From NCBI RefSeq assembly GCF_018397995.1, contig NZ_BBQH01000030.1, forward strand, positions 38,126-102,125: a stretch of DNA of 64,000 bases, read 5' to 3'. The notes under the pieces are model-generated. The model was not told the DNA's origin and ran no database searches. It saw only the letters and a program-made list of their open reading frames with translations. Positions within the stretch are counted from its first letter, which is position 1. Each line of letters begins with the position of its first letter. This DNA comes from Rhizomonospora bruguierae (GTDB lineage Bacteria; Actinomycetota; Actinomycetes; Mycobacteriales; Micromonosporaceae). Below, one piece after another: positions 8,917-17,129 of this stretch. A program made the position numbers and the translations under genes.

Positions 8917-9245
8917 GCCACGAGCATACGGCGAGGCCCGCGAGAAACCCGCGCCCCGCCGGCGGCGAGCCTCCCGACGGGGAGGTCGAGGCCGACAGCT
9001 GCTTCGAACCGGGCGACCTCCTCGCGTGTCATGAGGATCAGCAGCGCCCGCCCGGGCACCGCCGGTCACGGCGCGGGGCGGCCCCGGCTGCTACGACGGT
9101 CCACTGTGATCAAACGCGTGGCGGGTCGGTTCGTCATCCTCGCCCTCGACGCCATCATCGTTGTCGCGCTCGGCCTCCTGGTCTTCGTCATGCATGACGT
9201 CCCCGCGCCGCTCGATCAGCCGTACCGGCTGGACGAGGCTGCGGG
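8917..9245. other. Intergenic stretch between TPR gene and ispF
   Basis: About 330 bases without a well-supported gene. On the minus strand, ATG 9032 opens a 48-codon frame ending at 8886 (start MTREEVARFEAAVGLDLP) with coding-like third positions, overlapping the TPR gene start. On the plus strand, GTG 9106 opens a frame whose first ~35 residues would form a membrane helix before it runs antisense into ispF. Neither has an obvious ribosome site or recognisable family, so both are left uncalled. Confidence 0.4.
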
Positions 9246-9725
9246 TCAGCCGTTCACGGCGTACACGAGCGCCACGGCGATGGCGCCCAGCCCCTCCCCA
9301 CGGCCGGTCAGACCCAGGCCGTCCGTCGTCGTGCCGGCGACCGCCACCGGGGCGCCGGCCGCGGCCGACAGCGCCGCCTCGGCCTCCGCCCGGCGCGGAC
9401 CGATCTTCGGAGCGACGCCGATCACCTGGACCGACACGTTGCCGACCCGGAACCCCGCGGCCCGGACCCGGCGCGCCGTCTCGGCCAGCAGCGCGACGCC
9501 GCCCGCGCCCGCCCACTCGGGTGCGGCGACCCCGTAGTTGCCGCCCAGGTCGCCGAGGCCGGCGGCGGAGAGCAGGGCGTCGCAGGCGGCGTGCGCGGCG
9601 ACGTCGCCGTCGGAGTGCCCGGCCAGCCCCGGCGCGTCCGGCCAGCGCAGGCCGGCGACCCAGCAGGGCCGCTCGCGGTCGAAGGCGTGCACGTCGGTAC
9701 CGATGCCGACCCGGGGAACGATCAC
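9246..9725 (-). CDS. ispF: 2-C-methyl-D-erythritol 2,4-cyclodiphosphate synthase
   Basis: 159 residues, normal length. The enzyme cyclises CDP-methylerythritol 2-phosphate in the MEP isoprenoid pathway. Motifs seen are GIGTDVHAF (zinc-binding Asp and His), [17 protein letters not shown] (second metal and phosphate region) and the C-terminal [14 protein letters not shown] loop. It lies 21 bases downstream of ispD on the same strand, giving the classic ispD-ispF pair. ATG 9725 is the natural start. Confidence 0.95.
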   Translation of the reverse strand: MIVPRVGIGTDVHAFDRERPCWVAGLRWPDAPGLAGHSDGDVAAHAACDALLSAAGLGDLGGNYGVAAPEWAGAGGVALLAETARRVRAAGFRVGNVSVQVIGVAPKIGPRRAEAEAALSAAAGAPVAVAGTTTDGLGLTGRGEGLGAIAVALVYAVNG

Positions 9726-9746
9726 CGCCGCAGCCTACGGCGGCCG

Positions 9747-10469
9747 TCAGGCGGGGCGGGGATGCGGGCCGGCGGCGGGCTGCATGCGCAGGAGCGCCTC
9801 GGCGAACGCCAGGTCCACGGGACGGGTGATTTTGAGCGCCCATTCGGAGCCGGGTACGCACGCCACCGGTACGCCCAGCTCCTCGACCAGGCCGGCGTCG
9901 TCGGTGAGCGCGTCGACGGCGGCGCCGTGCGCGGCGGCGAGCAGCGACCGGCGGAAGCCCTGCGGGGTCTGCACGGCGCGCAGCCCGGACCGGTCGACGG
10001 TGCCGACGACCCGCTCCCGCGCGTCCACCTCCTTGATCGTGTCGACGACCGGGAGGACCGGGATGACGGCGTCGTGGCCGGCGCGCACGGCGGCGGCGAC
10101 GGCCTCGATCAGCGCCGGCGGGGTGAGCGCGCGGGCCGCGTCGTGCACCAGGACGATCTCCAGGGGCGCGGGTACGGCCGCCAGCGCGGCGGCGACCGAC
10201 TCCTGCCGGGTCGCACCGCCGGGCACCACGGTCACCGGGGCCACGGGGGCGAGCATCCGTCGCACGTCGCTCTCGCCCTCCGGCGGGGCGGCGACCACGA
10301 TCGTGCCGACGGACGGCGCGGCGGCCAGCCGGCGCACCGCGTGGACCAGGAGCGGCTCGCCGGCCAGGGGGCGCAGCGCCTTGGGCGCGCCCGGGCCGAG
10401 GCGCAGTCCCAGGCCGGCCGCGGGAACGAGGACGGCGACGTCACCGCGCGGTTCCGGTACCGCGGTCAC
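9747..10469 (-). CDS. ispD: 2-C-methyl-D-erythritol 4-phosphate cytidylyltransferase
   Basis: 240 residues, GTG start at 10469. The nucleotidyltransferase signature VLVPAAGLGLRLGPGAPKAL supplies the CTP-binding Gly-rich loop and lysine; VLVHDAARAL and LPVVDTIKEVDARERVVGTVDR are the substrate-side motifs. It makes CDP-methylerythritol for the MEP pathway and sits directly upstream of ispF and downstream of carD, the standard actinobacterial order carD-ispD-ispF. Confidence 0.95.
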   Translation of the reverse strand: MTAVPEPRGDVAVLVPAAGLGLRLGPGAPKALRPLAGEPLLVHAVRRLAAAPSVGTIVVAAPPEGESDVRRMLAPVAPVTVVPGGATRQESVAAALAAVPAPLEIVLVHDAARALTPPALIEAVAAAVRAGHDAVIPVLPVVDTIKEVDARERVVGTVDRSGLRAVQTPQGFRRSLLAAAHGAAVDALTDDAGLVEELGVPVACVPGSEWALKITRPVDLAFAEALLRMQPAAGPHPRPA

Positions 10470-10515
10470 GTCGCCGTCCTCGTGGTGGTGTTCAGGGGTG
10501 GGCCGAGCCCACCGT

Positions 10516-11001
10516 TCAGGCCTCGGTCAGCACCTTGTCGAGCAGCGTCTCCGCCTCGTCCTTGGTGCTCTTCTCGGCGAGGGCAACCTCGCCGACCAGG
10601 ATGTCCCGCGCCTTGGCGAGCATCCGCTTCTCGCCAGCGGAGAGCCCCCGCTCCCGCTCACGACGCCAGAGGTCCCGCACGACCTCGGCCACCTTCAGCG
10701 GGTTACCGGAGGCCAGCTTCTCCAGGTTGGCCTTGTAACGCCGCGACCAGTTCGTCGGCTCCTCGGTGTGCGGAGCGCGCAGGACATCGAAGACCTTACC
10801 CAGGCCCTCCTCGCCGACCACTTCCCGTACGCCCACGATCTCGGCGTTCTCAGCGGGCACCCGCACCGTCAGGTCACCCTGAGCGACCCTCAGGACGAGG
10901 TACTGCTTCTCCTCGCCCTTGACGACCCGAGTCTCGATTGCCTCGATGAGTGCGGCCCCGTGGTGGGGGTAAACAACGGTCTCGCCGACACTGAAAACCA
11001 T
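10516..11001 (-). CDS. carD: CarD-family RNA polymerase-binding transcription regulator
   Basis: 161 residues. The N-terminal Tudor-like RNA-polymerase interaction domain opens [21 protein letters not shown] helical DNA-binding domain follows with the conserved tryptophan in [20 protein letters not shown] and the basic [19 protein letters not shown]. CarD binds the RNAP beta subunit and stabilises open complexes, notably at rRNA promoters. It is first in the carD-ispD-ispF unit. Confidence 0.95.
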   Translation of the reverse strand: MVFSVGETVVYPHHGAALIEAIETRVVKGEEKQYLVLRVAQGDLTVRVPAENAEIVGVREVVGEEGLGKVFDVLRAPHTEEPTNWSRRYKANLEKLASGNPLKVAEVVRDLWRRERERGLSAGEKRMLAKARDILVGEVALAEKSTKDEAETLLDKVLTEA

Positions 11002-11318
11002 AGGTTCGAAACCCCTTTCGCTGTGTCTAGGGTAACACGGCCGCGCCCCGATGTTCCATCCGGGTCCAGACCGTTATCGCAGCTCAGAGGGGGTGTGAGT
11101 CGTGCTGCTCGGGCTTGACAGACGCACTGAGGCGTGTCGCCACCACGGTGAGTGATGGCGCGCGGTCGGTTCAGCCACGAAACCCGAAATACCGGAATTG
11201 CCCGACACATGTCTATACCCGCAGTTCGCGGCTCAGCCAGGCCGCCGCCGACTGGCGTCCGGGCGCGGTCTGAGCGAGAGTAGTAGGGCCCGGGGAACAC
11301 CACTTCGAGGAGCCGTCC
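11002..11318. other. Divergent intergenic region carD / membrane protein
   Basis: A 317-base spacer between oppositely oriented genes, more AT-rich than its surroundings in 11160-11220. It holds the candidate carD promoter and, for the plus-strand gene, a TAGTAG-like -10 near 11280 and a GAGGAG ribosome site just before ATG 11319. No ORF with coding bias or RNA-gene fold was recognised. Confidence 0.5.
11034..11057 (-). promoter_or_regulatory. Candidate carD promoter
   Basis: Read on the minus strand, GGAAC (11057-11053) is followed 16 bases later by GTT (11036-11034). That is the general layout of an ECF-sigma promoter (GGAAC-N16/17-GTT), about 35 bases before ATG 11001. The overlapping TACCCT could alternatively serve as a primary-sigma -10. 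Sequence alone cannot separate the two. Confidence 0.35.
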
Positions 11319-12188
11319 ATGGGCAGTCTGGGCGGAGGCAACGGCGACAACTGGCCGCCGGATGGCGGTGGTCAGTCCGAGGGCCTACCCGGCCTGCCGC
11401 CCGAGTGGGGACAGATCATCATCCCCGACGATCTCGCCGCGCTCGCCGACGAGTCCGCCGCGGTCCGCCGCGAACTGCGCCGCGCCGCGCGGGTTGCGCA
11501 CCTGCGCCGCCTGGCCGGCCTGCCACCCCCGCCGCGCCCGGGCGTGCCGCCGGCCGCCCCGTCGGTGCGGCTTCCGTTGATCATCATGGTGCTCGCCGTC
11601 GTCGCGACCCTGGCCAGCCTCTTCCTGGTCACCTGGAGCGGCCCGGGCCGGCGAAGCGGGGTACCCACCACGCTCCCGCACCAGAGCGGCGCCCGACTGG
11701 CCGTGCCCCGGCTCACCCTCACGGATGACCGCGGCGACCCGATCTCGCTGCGCGAACTGCTCCCCGCGGTCCTGCTACTGACCGAGGGGTGCGACTGCGC
11801 CACCCTGGTCCGCACGACCGCGGACGCGGCGCCGCCGGGCGTCTCGGTCATCGCCATCGAGCGCACGCCACCCGCCCTGGCCACGGCCCCACCGCCGTTC
11901 GTCAGCGGTACGGGCGGGGGTGGCGGCGTTCCCGCCGCACCTGGTGCGTCCGCGCCCGGGGCGGGCCCATCGAGTCCCGGGGTGGGGCCCACGGCCGAGC
12001 CGCCGGCGCCCGTCCGCACGCTCGTCGACCAGTCGGACGCGCTGCGCACCCAACTCGACCTGCCCGGCCCCGGCCCCGGGGCGGTGGTGCTGCTCGCCGA
12101 CCGCGAGGGCACCCTCGTCCGCACGGTCGTCGCGGCCAGTTCGGTCGAGGACTACCGCTCCGACCTGTCAAGGCTCGCCGGGCGCTGA
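11319..12188 (+). CDS. Single-pass membrane protein with thioredoxin-like extracytoplasmic part, unknown function
   Basis: 289 residues: a Gly/Pro-rich cytoplasmic head, one membrane helix (VRLPLIIMVLAVVATLASLFLV, ~88-109), then an extracytoplasmic region. That region begins with a redoxin-like layout (LAVPRLTLTDDRGDPISLREL) and a strand LLPAVLLLTEGCDCATLV bearing a Cys-Asp-Cys. A ~50-residue Gly/Ala/Pro insert interrupts it before a final strand GAVVLLADREGTLVRTV. The arrangement recalls thioredoxin-fold lipid-tethered proteins, but the usual CxxC is absent and CxC stands in its place. Function is not assigned. Confidence 0.7.
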   Translation: MGSLGGGNGDNWPPDGGGQSEGLPGLPPEWGQIIIPDDLAALADESAAVRRELRRAARVAHLRRLAGLPPPPRPGVPPAAPSVRLPLIIMVLAVVATLASLFLVTWSGPGRRSGVPTTLPHQSGARLAVPRLTLTDDRGDPISLRELLPAVLLLTEGCDCATLVRTTADAAPPGVSVIAIERTPPALATAPPPFVSGTGGGGGVPAAPGASAPGAGPSSPGVGPTAEPPAPVRTLVDQSDALRTQLDLPGPGPGAVVLLADREGTLVRTVVAASSVEDYRSDLSRLAGR

Positions 12189-12270
12189 CCGGCCCTCCGC
12201 CGGTGCCACCAGTCCTGTGTGCGCGTGGCCGGCGGGGCCGCCGAGCACCACCGGGTAGGCCGGCGGCCCG

Positions 12271-13323
12271 TCACGCGCCACCGCCGGCCGTCCAGCCGAG
12301 CAGGGCGGCGTACAGCGTCAGGCCGGGGCCGAAGGCGAGCATGACGACGGTGCGCGGCGGCACCGGCCGGCGGCGCAGCTCGTCCAGGATGAGCAGGACC
12401 GTGGGGGACGAGCAGTTGCCGTGCGCCGCGAGCGTCGCCCGGGACTCGGCCAGCGCCTCCGGCGGCAGGCCCAGCTCCTTCTCGACCACGGTGAGGATGC
12501 GCGGACCGCCCGGGTGCACCGCCCAGCCGTCCACCTCCGGCAGGGCCAGGTCATGCCGGTCCAGCAGGCCGGCGACCAGCTTCGCGACGTGCTGGGAGAG
12601 AACCTGCGGGACCTTCGGGGACAGCCCCATCCGGAAGCCCATGTCGGTGACGTCCCAGGTCATGTGCTCCGCCGTGGCGGTGTCCGTGACCGAGGTGATC
12701 TCGTGGACCGCGTACCCCGGCCGGCCGTCGGGGGTGAGGACGACGGCGGCGACGGCGTCCGAGAACAGCGCGTGCGCGACGATCTGCTGGGTGTCCACCG
12801 TGGACGGCTGGAGGTGCAGCCCGGTCAGTTCGGCGCAGAGCAGCACGGCCGGCCGGCCCCGGGCGTTGACGAAGTCGCTGGCCACCCCGAGCCCGGGCAG
12901 GGCCGCGTAGCAGCCCATGTGGCCGACGAACAGCCGCTGCATGTCGGCCGGCAGGGCGAGATCCCGGGCGAGCAGGATGTCCAGCCCCGGCGTCACGTAA
13001 CCGGTGCACGAGCAGACGACCAGCAGTCCGACCTCGGCCGGGGCCAACCCGGCGTCGGCGAGGGCGCGGCTGACCGCCTCCTTGCCCAGCGGCAGCGCCT
13101 CGGTCAGGTACCGGCGCATCCGGCGCTCGGTCGACCACGCCGAGACGTCCTCCAGCAGCGGGCTGACCGCCGCGTGCCGGGTGGTCACCCCGGAGTTGGC
13201 GAAGATGCGCTTGGCGAGCCCGTTCGCGGCGCCCGTGTAGTGCCGGTCGAAGTATCCGGCCCACAGATCGTCCTGGCTGGCGGTGGGTGGCAGCGCCAGG
13301 CCGGCGCCGGCGATCGTCACCAT
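12271..13323 (-). CDS. Type III polyketide synthase (chalcone/stilbene synthase family)
   Basis: 350 residues. The complete catalytic triad is visible: Cys138 in HMGCYAALPGLG, His270 in AVHPGGPRIL and Asn303 in HGNCSSPTVL. The His-Asn spacing (33) equals that of plant chalcone synthases. The enzyme condenses malonyl-CoA units onto an acyl starter to give resorcinols or pyrones. ATG 13323 lies inside the last codons of the upstream flavoenzyme gene, so translation is coupled. Genes for an acyl-CoA-dehydrogenase-like enzyme, a methyltransferase and a UbiA prenyltransferase adjoin, matching the gene content of actinobacterial alkyl-hydroquinone/phenolic-lipid clusters. Confidence 0.92.
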   Translation of the reverse strand: MVTIAGAGLALPPTASQDDLWAGYFDRHYTGAANGLAKRIFANSGVTTRHAAVSPLLEDVSAWSTERRMRRYLTEALPLGKEAVSRALADAGLAPAEVGLLVVCSCTGYVTPGLDILLARDLALPADMQRLFVGHMGCYAALPGLGVASDFVNARGRPAVLLCAELTGLHLQPSTVDTQQIVAHALFSDAVAAVVLTPDGRPGYAVHEITSVTDTATAEHMTWDVTDMGFRMGLSPKVPQVLSQHVAKLVAGLLDRHDLALPEVDGWAVHPGGPRILTVVEKELGLPPEALAESRATLAAHGNCSSPTVLLILDELRRRPVPPRTVVMLAFGPGLTLYAALLGWTAGGGA

Positions 13324-14516
13324 CGCGGCGCCGATCCGTCGCGGTTCGGGTCGCCGCCGAGCGCCGCGACCCCGAGGTAGTCCGCGCACACGTCCGAGGT
13401 GGCGGGCTGGAGCGACCCGCAGCGGGCGTCCCGGTACAGGCGTTCGAGGGGGTGGCCCCGGCGGGAGGCGGAGGTGCCCGCGGCCTCCAGCATCGACGCG
13501 GCCACGTCCGCGGCGGTGGTCCCGGCCAGCAGCTTGGCCCGCCACACCCAGCGGTTGGTCTCCGGGTCGCCGGGCGCCTCGTCGACCCGGCGGGCCGCCT
13601 CGAAGACCGCCATCCGGGCGGCGCACACGGCGGCGTCCGCCCGGCCGATGCGGGACCGGACCGCGGGCAACGCGTCCAGCCTGCGGGCCCTGGCGTGCTC
13701 GACCGCGGCGTCCACCGCGGCCTGGGCGACGCCCACGTACACGGCCGCGTAGCTGGCGACCATCCAGTGCGGCATCAACGCCGCCACGGCCAGCGCCAGA
13801 CCCTCCACGCCCCCGAGGAGTGCGCTGGCCGGCACGGTCACGTCCAGGTGCAGGTCGTGCGAGGACGTGGCGCGCATGCCGAGCGAGTCCCAGGCGGGCT
13901 CGACGGTCAGGCCGGACGCGTCCCCCGGCACCAGGAACTGCGAGACCACCGACTGGTCCTCGACGCTGCGGGCGGCGACCAGGTAGGCGTCCGCGTGCCC
14001 GGCCCCGGAGCAGAACGTCTTCGCACCCTTGATGTGGTACCCGCCCGGCACCGGCGTGTAGGCGGTGCTCAACTGCGACAGCCGCGAGCCCGCGCCCCGC
14101 TCGCTCATCGCCACCCCGTAGAACTCCCCCCGGGCCGCGCCGGCCAGGAAACCGTCCCGGGCCTCCAGCGCCTCGTCCGGCACGCCGAGCGTCTCGGCGA
14201 CCTCCTCGTCCACCGCGTTGAACGCACCGGTCACCGAGGCGTGCATGTTGAACACCAGGGCGGTCGCGCCGTTGCCCCGGGCCAGTTCGTAGGCGACCCG
14301 GGCGTACCGGGCGAAGCTCGCGCCCGCCCCGCCGAGCCGGGCGGGAACCATCAGTCCAAAGAGGCGGGCCGCGCGCAGGTCCGCGAAGTCGTCCACCGGG
14401 AACGAGCCGTCCCGGTCGTGGTCGGCGGCCCGCGCGGCGAACCGGGGCGCCAGCCGCCGGGCGACCGCCTCGTGCTCCTCGCCCTCCGTCGCACCGCCGG
14501 GGTCACGTCCCGCCAT
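13317..14516 (-). CDS. Acyl-CoA dehydrogenase-fold flavoenzyme (possible ring hydroxylase)
   Basis: 399 residues from ATG 14516 (preceded by GGGGAGG). It has an N-terminal helical domain, the FAD/substrate motif VAMSERGAGSRLSQLSTAY and GAKTFCSGAGHADAYLVAAR, and a C-terminal domain of the Acyl-CoA_dh_2 type (EAAGTSASRRGHPLERLYRDA). The C-terminal pattern resembles group D flavin monooxygenases (HsaA/DszC-like), and I do not see the usual catalytic glutamate block of true dehydrogenases. In a type III PKS cluster an aromatic hydroxylase is the more economical guess; acyl-CoA dehydrogenation to prepare a starter is the alternative. The 3' end overlaps the PKS start by 7 bases. Confidence 0.8.
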   Translation of the reverse strand: MAGRDPGGATEGEEHEAVARRLAPRFAARAADHDRDGSFPVDDFADLRAARLFGLMVPARLGGAGASFARYARVAYELARGNGATALVFNMHASVTGAFNAVDEEVAETLGVPDEALEARDGFLAGAARGEFYGVAMSERGAGSRLSQLSTAYTPVPGGYHIKGAKTFCSGAGHADAYLVAARSVEDQSVVSQFLVPGDASGLTVEPAWDSLGMRATSSHDLHLDVTVPASALLGGVEGLALAVAALMPHWMVASYAAVYVGVAQAAVDAAVEHARARRLDALPAVRSRIGRADAAVCAARMAVFEAARRVDEAPGDPETNRWVWRAKLLAGTTAADVAASMLEAAGTSASRRGHPLERLYRDARCGSLQPATSDVCADYLGVAALGGDPNRDGSAPRW

Positions 14517-15279
14517 CTGCCTCCCCCTCCCCGGCCCCGTGGCCCCTGGTCCCATCCTTGGACCCCCAGCCCTGGTAGCACACGGCCGTCGACCAGGTGG
14601 GGACGATGCGGGCGGGCGGCGGTGCGTCCCCCGGACCGGTCGCCACCCGGTAGCGGTGCCGGAGCCAGCGCAGCAGACCACCCGCTGTCGGACGGATACC
14701 GCGCACCCGGAGCTTTACCCCGTGCGCGGCGCACTCATCCACAAGCCGGCGGACCGGCACGAACAGCCCGGGGTCATGGAGGCCGCGGGGCACGCCCGGC
14801 ACCCGCTCCCCGAGCGTCACGATCAGCAACCGGGACAGCCGGGTCGCGTTGAGGGTGTCCAGCACCAGGCGCCCGCCCGGCCGCAGCACCCGGCACAGTT
14901 CCGCGACCGCGCGCCCCAGGTCCGGCACGTGCTCCAGGATCTCGCCGGCCACCACCACGTCCGCCGCGCCGGCGGCCAGCGGCAGCGCGGCGGCGTCCCC
15001 CCGTAACGGGTGGACGCCGCGCTCCCGGGACGCCCGCGCGCAGGACTCCATCAGGTCCACCCCGAGGTGCCGGTAACCCTTGCCGGCCAGGTAGGGCGCC
15101 AGCAGGCCGCCGCCGCAACCCACGTCCACGAGCAGGGCGCCGGGGCGGGGCGCCGGCGGCACCAGCCGGGCCCGCGCCTCGGCCAGCCAGTACAGCGGCG
15201 CGAACGGGCCGGCCGGCGCGGACCAGTGCGCCACCAGGTCGTCGTACTGCCTCGGGTCGTTGCGCGGAAGCGTCCGCAT
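14503..15279 (-). CDS. SAM-dependent class I methyltransferase (UbiG-like)
   Basis: 258 residues. Motif I is LLVDVGCGGGLLAPYLAG, followed by LGVDLMESC, GDAAALPLAAGAADVVVAGE, LEHVPDL and RVLRPGGRLVLDT. This is the layout of UbiG/Coq3-type O-methyltransferases acting on polyphenols. ATG 15279 was preferred over an upstream in-frame start because the intervening residues overlap the divergent prenyltransferase start and lose coding bias. The stop overlaps the flavoenzyme start by 14 bases. In context it probably methylates the product of the type III PKS. Confidence 0.88.
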   Translation of the reverse strand: MRTLPRNDPRQYDDLVAHWSAPAGPFAPLYWLAEARARLVPPAPRPGALLVDVGCGGGLLAPYLAGKGYRHLGVDLMESCARASRERGVHPLRGDAAALPLAAGAADVVVAGEILEHVPDLGRAVAELCRVLRPGGRLVLDTLNATRLSRLLIVTLGERVPGVPRGLHDPGLFVPVRRLVDECAAHGVKLRVRGIRPTAGGLLRWLRHRYRVATGPGDAPPPARIVPTWSTAVCYQGWGSKDGTRGHGAGEGEADGGT

Positions 15280-15327
15280 GTGCCGAGCCTGGCACGACCG
15301 CCCCGGATCGACCAGACTTCCAGAGTT

Positions 15328-16167
15328 ATGCGGCGAACCTTGCTGGGGCTGATCCGGGCGACTCACCCCGAACCGGCGGTCGCGGTCCCGGCCGTGACCG
15401 TGCTACTCGGCGCTGCCGTCGGGATCGCCCCGGCGCACCTGGTGCCGCTGGGCGCCGCGATGCTCGCCGCCCACCTGGCCATCGGCTGGGCCAACGACTG
15501 GCTGGACGCACCCCGGGACGCGGCGGTCGGGCGCACCGACAAACCGATCGCCACCGGGCAGGTCAGCCGGCGCGCCGTCGGCGTCGCCACCCTGCTGGCG
15601 ATCGTCGCCACCGTCCTGATCGGACCGCTTAACGGCTGGCGGTCGGGGCTCACGCTGGACATCAGCCTCACCTCCGCCCTGCTGTACAACTGGCCGCTCA
15701 AAGCCACCGCCGCCTCGGTCCTGCCGTACCTGGTCTCGTTCGGACTGCTGCCCGCGTACGTGGTGCAGGCGCTGCCCGGCGCGCCGCTGCCACCGGCCTG
15801 GATGGTGGCGGCCGGTGCCCTGCTCGGCGCGGGCGCCCACTTCGCGAACGTCCTGCCCGATCTGGACGACGACGAGCGGACCGGGGTGCGGGGCCTGCCG
15901 CACCGGCTGGGCCGGACCGGGTCGCTGATCGCCGGCGCGGCGGGCCTGCTCGGGGCCACCGCGGTGCTGGTCTTCGGGCCGCCCGGCGCGCCGTCCCCCC
16001 TGGGGATCGCCGGCGCCGCGCTCGCCGTCGCGGTCCTGATCACCGGGTGGTACCTGGCGCGCTCGGCGGTCGCCCGGGGCGGCCGGCCGGTGGCGATCTT
16101 CCGCGCGGTGCTGATCCTCGCCGTGATCGACGTGGTGCTGCTGCTGGCCAACGGGAGCGCGCGTTAG
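15328..16167 (+). CDS. UbiA-family membrane prenyltransferase
   Basis: 279 residues with about eight or nine membrane helices. The first Asp-rich motif NDWLDAPRDAAVGRTDKP starts at residue 56 and supplies the Mg-diphosphate ligands; the second is LPDLDDDE near residue 178. Family members transfer a prenyl group to an aromatic acceptor in the membrane. It starts at ATG 15328, only 48 bases from the divergent methyltransferase start, so the two probably share a control region. It would prenylate the (methylated) polyketide phenol; a menaquinone MenA role is less likely from context. Confidence 0.9.
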   Translation: MRRTLLGLIRATHPEPAVAVPAVTVLLGAAVGIAPAHLVPLGAAMLAAHLAIGWANDWLDAPRDAAVGRTDKPIATGQVSRRAVGVATLLAIVATVLIGPLNGWRSGLTLDISLTSALLYNWPLKATAASVLPYLVSFGLLPAYVVQALPGAPLPPAWMVAAGALLGAGAHFANVLPDLDDDERTGVRGLPHRLGRTGSLIAGAAGLLGATAVLVFGPPGAPSPLGIAGAALAVAVLITGWYLARSAVARGGRPVAIFRAVLILAVIDVVLLLANGSAR

Positions 16168-16263
16168 GGGGTACCGCACATCGCGGTGACCATGGGCAAC
16201 TAGGCTGATCCGCGGTCTACGTGCGGGCGTGCGCCCGCACCGGTTGTTCGAGGAGGACCGACG

Positions 16264-17088
16264 GTGACGCGCTCGATCACGGTGGGCTGGCGGGTTGCCC
16301 TGCTGGCGGGTGTCGCGGCGGCCGGGCTCGGGCTGACCGCCTGCAGCGCGGGGCAGTACGCGGAGACCGCGCGGAAGCGGCCGTCGGTCACGGGCAACCA
16401 GATCGAGATCCCGCTGCGCACCACGCAGGGCGCGGTCGGCGGGCTGTTCTACGTCCGGAACCTCCAGGTCGCCTACAACGGAACCGAGGGCTACCCGTCC
16501 GGCGGTTCCGCGCCGGTCGAGGTGCACCTGGTGAACGAGTCCGCGGTGCCGCTGACCGTGCGGGTCAGCCTGTCCACCGCGAACGGCGGCCCGAGCGCGG
16601 ACCCGCAACTGGTCGGCGCGGCCGACGTCCGACTGGCCGGCGGCCACAGCGGGCAGGTCGAGCCGCAGCAGACGCTCGGCGGCACCATCTCGCCCTCGCC
16701 CGCCACCGGCCAACTGGCCACCCCGGCCGCCGGCTCCACGAACGCCACCGCCGACGCGGGCGCCTCGGCCGCGGCGACCGAACCGACCGCGAGCGCCTCG
16801 GCCGGCCCGACGCCCACCGCCCCGGCGGACCAGCCGGCGGAGGTGCAGGTCCCCCCGCGCTCCGTGGTGGTCTTCGACGCCCAGAGCGCGCAACTGCTCC
16901 AGGTCCAGGGGCTGAGCGGCAAGCTCGCGCCGGGCGGCGGCGTGCGGCTGCGCTTCGAGGTGGCCGGTGCGGGCCTCGCCCAGGTCGGCCAGGATCTGAT
17001 CGCCCCCGTCGGGCTGCCGCTGTCGCCGGCGCCACGCGCCACCCCGGTGGCGCCGGGGCCGCACGAGCAGGGCGGCGTCAGCGAGTGA
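16264..17088 (+). CDS. Secreted lipoprotein of unknown function
   Basis: 274 residues, GTG start after AGGAGGACCGAC. The signal peptide ends in the lipobox LTACSA (Cys ~27). The mature part has an immunoglobulin-like strand pattern (GGLFYVRNLQVAYNG, PVEVHLVNESAVPLTVRVSL), a ~70-residue Ala/Thr/Pro linker, and a return to strands (PPRSVVVFDAQSAQLLQVQG). It looks like a beta-sandwich with a disordered insertion and resembles copper-chaperone-like (PCuAC-type) lipoproteins only in outline; I do not see their Met/His metal motif. It lies just upstream of radA on the same strand. Confidence 0.75.
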   Translation: MTRSITVGWRVALLAGVAAAGLGLTACSAGQYAETARKRPSVTGNQIEIPLRTTQGAVGGLFYVRNLQVAYNGTEGYPSGGSAPVEVHLVNESAVPLTVRVSLSTANGGPSADPQLVGAADVRLAGGHSGQVEPQQTLGGTISPSPATGQLATPAAGSTNATADAGASAAATEPTASASAGPTPTAPADQPAEVQVPPRSVVVFDAQSAQLLQVQGLSGKLAPGGGVRLRFEVAGAGLAQVGQDLIAPVGLPLSPAPRATPVAPGPHEQGGVSE

Positions 17089-17129
17089 GCAACGCGGGAA
17101 TCGTCGCACCCGGCCGGTAGCTTCGGGCC

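Noticed and set aside
8917..9069. N-terminal extension of the TPR protein to 9069
   Set aside because: Third codon positions lose G/C preference and residues are Arg/Pro-rich; GTG 8916 is the better start.
9106..9537. Plus-strand frame starting with a hydrophobic helix
   Set aside because: After ~40 codons it runs antisense through ispF; no ribosome site and no recognisable domain.
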